From positions 1 through 10,895 of the forward strand of contig DCIP01000040.1 of the NCBI GenBank assembly GCA_002317115.1: DNA of 10,895 nucleotides. The letters run 5' to 3'. This DNA is from Candidatus Scybalocola fimicaballi (lineage in GTDB: Bacteria > Bacteroidota > Bacteroidia > Bacteroidales > Paludibacteraceae). The position numbers and the translations under genes were made by a program. Under the pieces are notes generated by a model. It made no database searches, was not told the origin of the DNA, and saw only the letters and a program-made list of their open reading frames with translations. Of the stretch, positions 6,745 to 10,895 are shown piece by piece; the first letter of the stretch is position 1; the number at the start of each line of letters is the position of its first letter.

Positions 6745-7605
6745 ATGAAGATTTTTAATTACATTTCAGCTTTTGCACTTGCAACATTGATGTGCTGCTG
6801 TGCTGGTTCAGATAAAGAAGTGTCGGCTCCAAAAGAAGTATCTGTTGATACAGTTGCCTCTGTTGCATTCGTTCCTGTAGAGGATCAGATCACAGAGTGC
6901 TACGTTGACAAATTGTCTTACGCAATCTGTATCGATTGTGACGTGCTTGACCAGTTCCGTACATTCTCAGTCTACGGACCAGAGAAAAAGATGGAAGAGA
7001 AGATGCCAGTTGTGGTGTTCGTAGAAGGAGAGGTAAAAGACATGCCATCATTCGAGTGGGCACGTACATTCGTGGATTTAGGTTACAAGGTTTGTATCCC
7101 TAAGTGTTCAAATATCAAGGCAGACCGCAACAACGACAATACAATGAAGACATTCCGTACTTCATTGAGCGACGTCAATGACGCGCTAAAGACAATGAAG
7201 ACAAAGGCCGACAAATATGGAATTGACACAACAAATATTTTCTTGGCTGGTAATGCTTCTGGAGCTTATCTTGTAGCATCTTACATGTACACTTACGTGT
7301 CTGGCACAGAGAAACTAACTACAGATGGAATCAAGGGAGTAATCTCAATCTCAACATCAGCCGCTTTGAACTTGAACGAGTTGGAGAAGAATTTTGACGC
7401 CAAGACACCTTGTTTGATATTCCACGGTACAGCAGACAAGTATGGAGCAGAAGGTCTTCTTCAGTCAAAGCAGTTGTCTTCACAGCTTGGCGATTTGGCT
7501 CAATTCACAGAAGTGGACGGAGCAAACGAGTTCCCTACTCCAGAGTACACAAAGGTTGTAAAGGACAAGTGTAGAGAATTCTTGAAGGAACATACATCGA
7601 AGTAA
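6745..7605 (+). CDS. Lipoprotein with degenerate alpha/beta-hydrolase fold (probable pseudo-enzyme)
   Basis: Predicted lipoprotein of 286 residues: hydrophobic signal, then LMCCCAG with lipidation at Cys18 or Cys19, so it should be membrane-anchored facing the periplasm or the cell surface. From about 87 to 282 it follows an alpha/beta-hydrolase (carboxylesterase/peptidase-like) pattern: strand MPVVVFVEGE (87-96), DLGYKVCIPK (111-120), helix SDVNDALKTMKTKADKYGID (142-161), elbow IFLAGNASGAYL (165-176), and PCLIFHGTADKYG (222-234) with the acid Asp231. The catalytic pieces look lost: HGG is EGE (94-96), the elbow G-x-S-A-G reads G-N-A-S-G with Ala171 in the nucleophile place, and the usual GxGH near the end is DGANEF (258-263) without His. 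It is also rich in cysteine (52, 62, 65, 117, 121, 223, 276), including a CxxC. The fold is likely; a binding or structural role is inferred and the ligand is unknown. Confidence 0.72.
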   Translation: MKIFNYISAFALATLMCCCAGSDKEVSAPKEVSVDTVASVAFVPVEDQITECYVDKLSYAICIDCDVLDQFRTFSVYGPEKKMEEKMPVVVFVEGEVKDMPSFEWARTFVDLGYKVCIPKCSNIKADRNNDNTMKTFRTSLSDVNDALKTMKTKADKYGIDTTNIFLAGNASGAYLVASYMYTYVSGTEKLTTDGIKGVISISTSAALNLNELEKNFDAKTPCLIFHGTADKYGAEGLLQSKQLSSQLGDLAQFTEVDGANEFPTPEYTKVVKDKCREFLKEHTSK

Positions 7606-7614
7606 TTAAATTTG
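7582..7614 (+). promoter_or_regulatory. Likely Bacteroidetes sigma-ABfr-type promoter for cvfB
   Basis: TAAATTTG at 7607-7614 matches the -7 consensus TAnnTTTG exactly, and TTG at 7582-7584 lies 22 bases upstream, close to the usual -33 spacing. The -33 element sits inside the end of the lipoprotein gene and the -7 box begins just after its stop. A start near 7621 would give a leader of about 35 bases. It suggests that cvfB and the genes after it can be expressed independently of the lipoprotein. Confidence 0.45.
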
Positions 7615-7655
7615 CGTAAGGGCAGGTTTCACGTCTACCCGAACAAATCGCATAT

Positions 7656-8489
7656 ATGTTAGAAGTAGGTAAAAAAAACATACTAGAAGTTTCAGAGGTT
7701 AGAGCCGACGGCTATATCATCAAAGATATGGTCGACGGTGATACTCTTTTTATGCGCAAGCTGGAATTGCCAGACGGTGCGGAGGTCGGACAGCAGGTGG
7801 AGGTGTTCATCTTCATGAATGCCAAACGAGAAATGGTGCCGACTACGATGATGCCATACGTGATGCCAGGAGAATTCGGCTATCTATTTGTCGACGAGGT
7901 GTCAAAGGCAGGAGCGTTGCTCGACTGGGGATTATCACGTCCGCTATTCTTGCCGTCGCGAGAGATGACGATGCGCATGCAGGTCGACAGACGTTATTTG
8001 GTCTATGTCTATTATGATTTGGTGTCACGCCAGATTATAGCCACAAGCAGAATTGACCAGTATCTCAACGTCTCTCCTGCAAAATACGAGCTTAACGACG
8101 AGGTGGATATCTTGATCGCCTCACGTCATGAGAGAGGCTATAAAGTGATTGTCAACAACGCTCACTGGGGAATGATCTACCAGAGCGAGATCTTCCAGGA
8201 GATTGAGGTCGGCGCACTTTATACAGGCTATGTTAAGAATGTCCGTGAAGACGGAAAGATTGACATCTCAATGCAGCCGCTTGGATTCAAGGTGACTGAC
8301 GAGTTGTCGGATATAATCATGGAAGAATTGCGTAAGAACGGCGGCAGATTAAACGTATGCGACAAATCGGATTCGGAGTTGATCGCCGACATGTTCGGAT
8401 GCAGCAAGAAGAGTTTCAAGAAATCCATCGGAGTGTTGTTCAAGCAACGTATGATTGAGATTCACGAAGATTACATCTGTCTTGTGTAA
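7656..8489 (+). CDS. cvfB: CvfB-type S1 / winged-helix RNA-binding protein
   Basis: Cytoplasmic protein of 277 residues matching the CvfB (YitL-like) family: S1-type OB folds followed by a C-terminal winged helix. The family signature EFGYLFVDEVSKAGALLDWG (73-92), followed by FLPSREM (98-104), is clear in the second S1 unit. A third S1 unit runs from about 147 to 208 (VDILIASRHERGYKVIVNN... then GYVKNVREDGKIDIS). The winged helix is at about 214-277, with the helix-turn-helix-like SELIADMFGCSKKSFKKSIG (240-259). In staphylococci CvfB affects virulence-gene expression and in pneumococcus the protein was solved as an RNA-binding fold; the targets in Bacteroidetes are unknown. The 277-residue length is near the usual 280-300. 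It follows a probable promoter (7582-7614) and precedes the amidohydrolase by 22 bases. No Shine-Dalgarno precedes it. Confidence 0.92.
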   Translation: MLEVGKKNILEVSEVRADGYIIKDMVDGDTLFMRKLELPDGAEVGQQVEVFIFMNAKREMVPTTMMPYVMPGEFGYLFVDEVSKAGALLDWGLSRPLFLPSREMTMRMQVDRRYLVYVYYDLVSRQIIATSRIDQYLNVSPAKYELNDEVDILIASRHERGYKVIVNNAHWGMIYQSEIFQEIEVGALYTGYVKNVREDGKIDISMQPLGFKVTDELSDIIMEELRKNGGRLNVCDKSDSELIADMFGCSKKSFKKSIGVLFKQRMIEIHEDYICLV

Positions 8490-8497
8490 CTAAAATT

Positions 8498-8503
8498 AGG
8501 AGG
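8498..8503 (+). promoter_or_regulatory. Strong Shine-Dalgarno (AGGAGG) for the amidohydrolase
   Basis: A perfect AGGAGG lies eight bases before the ATG at 8512, an ideal distance for pairing with the 16S rRNA 3' end. It fixes the start codon of this gene. None of the other genes whose start is visible here has a comparable sequence; their ATGs follow A/T-rich stretches, as is usual in Bacteroidetes. Confidence 0.85.
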
Positions 8504-8511
8504 AAAAGGTT

Positions 8512-9762
8512 ATGAGTAGTATACTTATTAAAGGTGTGTTGCTTAATGGCAAAATCACCGACGTTATGATTAAAGGCAATCGTTTTAGCAGAATTGCCCC
8601 AAACATTACAGAAAACGCTGACAAGGAGATTGACGGCAAAGGTTTTGCAATTATTCCTCCGTTCTACAATGGACATTGCCACGCAGCAATGACATTACTA
8701 CGCAGTTACGCAGACGACCTTCCACTATTCACATGGCTAAACGAGCATATCTGGCCAGTGGAGGATCAGATGGTAGAGGAGGACATCTACGTCGGCACAA
8801 AGCTTGCCCTTTTGGAGATGATCAAATCAGGTACCGTCTTCTTCAATGATATGTACGGTATGGTGGAGGAGAGCATCAAGGCATGCGAGGAGATGGGTGT
8901 TCGTGCCCAGATCGGCATTTCTTTGATGGACAGAATGGGAGAAGAGTCAATCAACGGAAGATTCGGGCTTCTACATTCTTTCAAAAGCACAGAATTAGTT
9001 AAGATGGCAGTCGCACCACACGCTCCATACACAGTATCGAAAGAGTTGTTTGAGAGATGTGTAAGAGAGGCAGACAAGGCAGGTGTGATGATCCACACCC
9101 ATTTGTCGGAGACTGCTAAAGAGGTAGAGGATTGCAAGGCTGAGCACAACGGAATGTCACCAGTGGAATGGCTTGACAGTCTTGGTGTCTTGACAGACAA
9201 GACAGCGTTGGCCCACGTGGTCCACACATCAGACAGCGATGCAGATATTCTTGCTAAGCGCCAGTGTGTGATCGTGTCGAACCCAACATCAAATATGAAG
9301 CTTTCGAGCGGAGCCTTCCACACTACACAGCACCGTTCACGCGGTTCAAGAGTAGTGCTTGGAACAGACGGAGTGTCGTCGAACAATAATCTTGACATGC
9401 TTCAGGAGATGAAGTTCTTCGCGTTGCTTGCCAAACTTACAGAGGATGCTGAGTCGGCTCCAGCTGATTACGTATTCGATATGGCGACAAGAGCCGGAGC
9501 AGAGGCGTTCGGTATCGACGCCGGAGTAATCGCAGAAGGCAAGTTGGCAGACGCAGTGTTAGTCAACATGAGCAATGAGAGACTTGTGCCAGACTACAAT
9601 TTGATCTCCAACCTTGTATACTCGGCAGACAGCAGATGTATAGACACTGTGATCTGTAACGGACGCGTCTTGATGCAGTCGGGAGTAGTGCCAGGTGAGG
9701 ACAAGATCATCGAGGAGACACACAGAGTCTGCGCAAGATTCAAGGCAATGAAGAAGAAGTAA
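8512..9762 (+). CDS. mtaD: MtaD-type amidohydrolase: 5'-methylthioadenosine / S-adenosylhomocysteine deaminase family
   Basis: Metal-dependent hydrolase of the ATZ/TRZ amidohydrolase branch, predicted to deaminate the adenine ring of 5'-methylthioadenosine, S-adenosylhomocysteine or adenosine to the inosine form. Metal ligands: GHCH (His55, His57), His197 in HTHLSE, and Asp286 in GTDG. Other family residues: Glu84 in WPVED, His170 in APHAPYT, Glu200 and Glu204 in LSETAKEVE, His235 in LAHVVH, NPTSNMKLSSG (257-267), and GVSSNNNLDML (287-297). The N-terminal 50 residues and the C-terminal end (from about 340) form the composite beta domain. At 416 residues it is close to the family norm (~420-440). 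All expected active-site residues are present. The exact substrate among the three is not settled by sequence, and guanine or chlorohydrolase relatives (SsnA, AtzA) are less good matches. It has a strong Shine-Dalgarno and lies 36 bases before purL, which also belongs to purine metabolism. Confidence 0.87.
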   Translation: MSSILIKGVLLNGKITDVMIKGNRFSRIAPNITENADKEIDGKGFAIIPPFYNGHCHAAMTLLRSYADDLPLFTWLNEHIWPVEDQMVEEDIYVGTKLALLEMIKSGTVFFNDMYGMVEESIKACEEMGVRAQIGISLMDRMGEESINGRFGLLHSFKSTELVKMAVAPHAPYTVSKELFERCVREADKAGVMIHTHLSETAKEVEDCKAEHNGMSPVEWLDSLGVLTDKTALAHVVHTSDSDADILAKRQCVIVSNPTSNMKLSSGAFHTTQHRSRGSRVVLGTDGVSSNNNLDMLQEMKFFALLAKLTEDAESAPADYVFDMATRAGAEAFGIDAGVIAEGKLADAVLVNMSNERLVPDYNLISNLVYSADSRCIDTVICNGRVLMQSGVVPGEDKIIEETHRVCARFKAMKKK

Positions 9763-9798
9763 ACTTGAAAAAATAAGACAAAAATATTTCAACACAAT

Positions 9799-10895
9799 AT
9801 GATATTATTTTTCAAAAAAGAGGATGCCGGCTTAATCGCAGTCGGTGTTTCGTCGAAATTGGGTGAGGAAGATATTAAGAAACTCACTTGGGCATTTAGC
9901 GGTGCCAAATACATGGAGTGTGATAGCATCAACGGATGGTTCGTTGGTCCACGTCGCGAGATGATCACACCTTGGAGTACAAATGCAGTGGAGATCACTC
10001 AGAACATGGGTATCAAAGGCATTGAGAGAATCGAGGAGTATTTCGTGGCTTCAGGAGAGAACGCAGAGCACGATCCAATGTTGCAGCGTATCTACAACGG
10101 TTTGAACCAGGATATCTTCACTATCTCAAAGACTCCAGATCCAATTGTCTACATCGACGATATTGAAGAATACAACAAGCAGGAGGGTCTTGCACTTAAC
10201 CCACAGGAAATCGAGTATTTGAAGAGTGTAAGTGCAAAGATCGGAAGAAAGCTTACAGACAGTGAGGTGTTCGGATTCTCACAGGTTAATTCAGAACACT
10301 GCCGTCATAAGATATTCGGCGGAAAGTTCATCATCGACGGCAAGGAGATGGAGAGCTCACTTTTCGCTATGATCAAGAAGACATCCGAGACTAACCCTAA
10401 CAAGTTGGTTTCAGCATACAAGGATAACGTTGCATTCAACGCTGGTCCAGAGATCGAGCAGTTCGCGCCAAAGTCGGGTGACAAACCTGATTATTTCGAG
10501 GTGAAGAAGATGCAGTCGGTCATCTCATTGAAGGCTGAGACACACAACTTCCCTACAACAGTTGAGCCATTCAACGGTGCAGCCACTGGTTCAGGTGGTG
10601 AGATCCGTGACCGTCTCGGAGGTGGTAAGGCATCTTTGCCAATCGCCGGTACAGCTGTCTACATGACATCATACCCACGTACAGAGCAGGGAAGATCATG
10701 GGAGCAGGCAATGAAGGAGAGAAGCTGGCTATACCAGACTCCAGAGCAGATTTTGATCAAGGCTTCCAACGGTGCCAGCGACTTCGGTAACAAGTTCGGT
10801 CAGCCGCTAATCTGTGGTTCATTGATGACATTCGAGCACGAGGAGAACAATAAGAAGTTCGCTTTCGATAAGGTTATCATGCTTGCCGGAGGTGT
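9799..10895 (+). CDS. purL: Phosphoribosylformylglycinamidine synthase, large form PurL (N-terminal part, cut by window edge)
   Basis: Fourth step of de novo purine synthesis: FGAR, glutamine and ATP to FGAM. The window holds the first 365 codons plus two bases; the full large-form enzyme is about 1,200-1,300 residues and ends in a glutaminase domain beyond the edge. The N-terminal PurS-like domain (about 1-130) is followed by the linker RKLTDSEVFGFSQVNSEHCR (150-169), then HK, holding the conserved substrate and phosphate-binding region, and then by the first synthase domain with AETHNFPTTVEPFNGAATGS (246-265), GGEIRDRLGGGK (266-277) and GTAVYM (284-289). The presence of the PurS-like domain in the same chain shows the fused eukaryote/proteobacteria-like form rather than the split PurS/PurL/PurQ set of Gram-positives. 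The ATG follows an A/T-rich stretch with no Shine-Dalgarno. The 36-base gap upstream has no room for a purine riboswitch. Confidence 0.95.
   Translation, partial: MILFFKKEDAGLIAVGVSSKLGEEDIKKLTWAFSGAKYMECDSINGWFVGPRREMITPWSTNAVEITQNMGIKGIERIEEYFVASGENAEHDPMLQRIYNGLNQDIFTISKTPDPIVYIDDIEEYNKQEGLALNPQEIEYLKSVSAKIGRKLTDSEVFGFSQVNSEHCRHKIFGGKFIIDGKEMESSLFAMIKKTSETNPNKLVSAYKDNVAFNAGPEIEQFAPKSGDKPDYFEVKKMQSVISLKAETHNFPTTVEPFNGAATGSGGEIRDRLGGGKASLPIAGTAVYMTSYPRTEQGRSWEQAMKERSWLYQTPEQILIKASNGASDFGNKFGQPLICGSLMTFEHEENNKKFAFDKVIMLAGG

Noticed and set aside
8787..9398. Long open frame of 203 codons on the minus strand inside the amidohydrolase gene
   Set aside because: It lies fully antisense to a gene with intact catalytic motifs, its translation is rich in Ser, Thr and Leu with no recognisable domain, and it mirrors the codon bias of the sense strand.
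9763..9798. Purine riboswitch or leader before purL
   Set aside because: The gap is only 36 bases, AT-rich and without stems; too short for a purine or PRPP-type aptamer.

Overview
The window looks like a Bacteroidetes (probably Bacteroidales) chromosome segment of ordinary core-genome type. The reasons are family-level: a LptF/LptG permease enlarged by a helical insert, a lysine/glutamate-rich TonB after ExbB-ExbD, lipoprotein signals with short Cys motifs, one near-consensus TAnnTTTG -7 box with a TTG upstream, and almost no Shine-Dalgarno sequences before the ATG starts. The exact genus cannot be read from the sequence.

Layout. Positions 1-1160 carry two minus-strand genes: a lipoprotein beta-carbonic anhydrase cut by the left edge, and a small GlsB/YeaQ/YmgE-type membrane protein that ends at a clear intrinsic terminator. 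From 1288 everything is on the plus strand. A tight run of six genes (1288-6622) encodes a LptF/LptG-type LPS-transport permease, bifunctional RibBA (riboflavin), ExbB, ExbD, TonB (energy supply to outer-membrane receptors) and a DJ-1/PfpI-family protein. The first pair overlaps, the others are 1 to 31 bases apart, so they are probably one operon joining envelope maintenance and cofactor supply. After a 122-base gap come a lipoprotein with a degenerate alpha/beta-hydrolase fold, a CvfB-type S1/winged-helix RNA-binding protein with its own likely promoter, an MtaD-type amidohydrolase, and the first 365 codons of large-form purL, cut by the right edge.

The most interesting signals are: (1) the 6745-7605 lipoprotein, which keeps the hydrolase scaffold but seems to have lost the oxyanion motif, the nucleophile serine position and the catalytic histidine; (2) a lone textbook Shine-Dalgarno before the amidohydrolase, while every other gene has none; (3) a membrane-anchored, cysteine-rich-linker carbonic anhydrase; (4) an ExbB whose TM3 carries Thr where E. 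coli ExbB has its essential Glu. I found no CRISPR array, mobile element, tRNA, rRNA, or defence or other undescribed multi-gene system.
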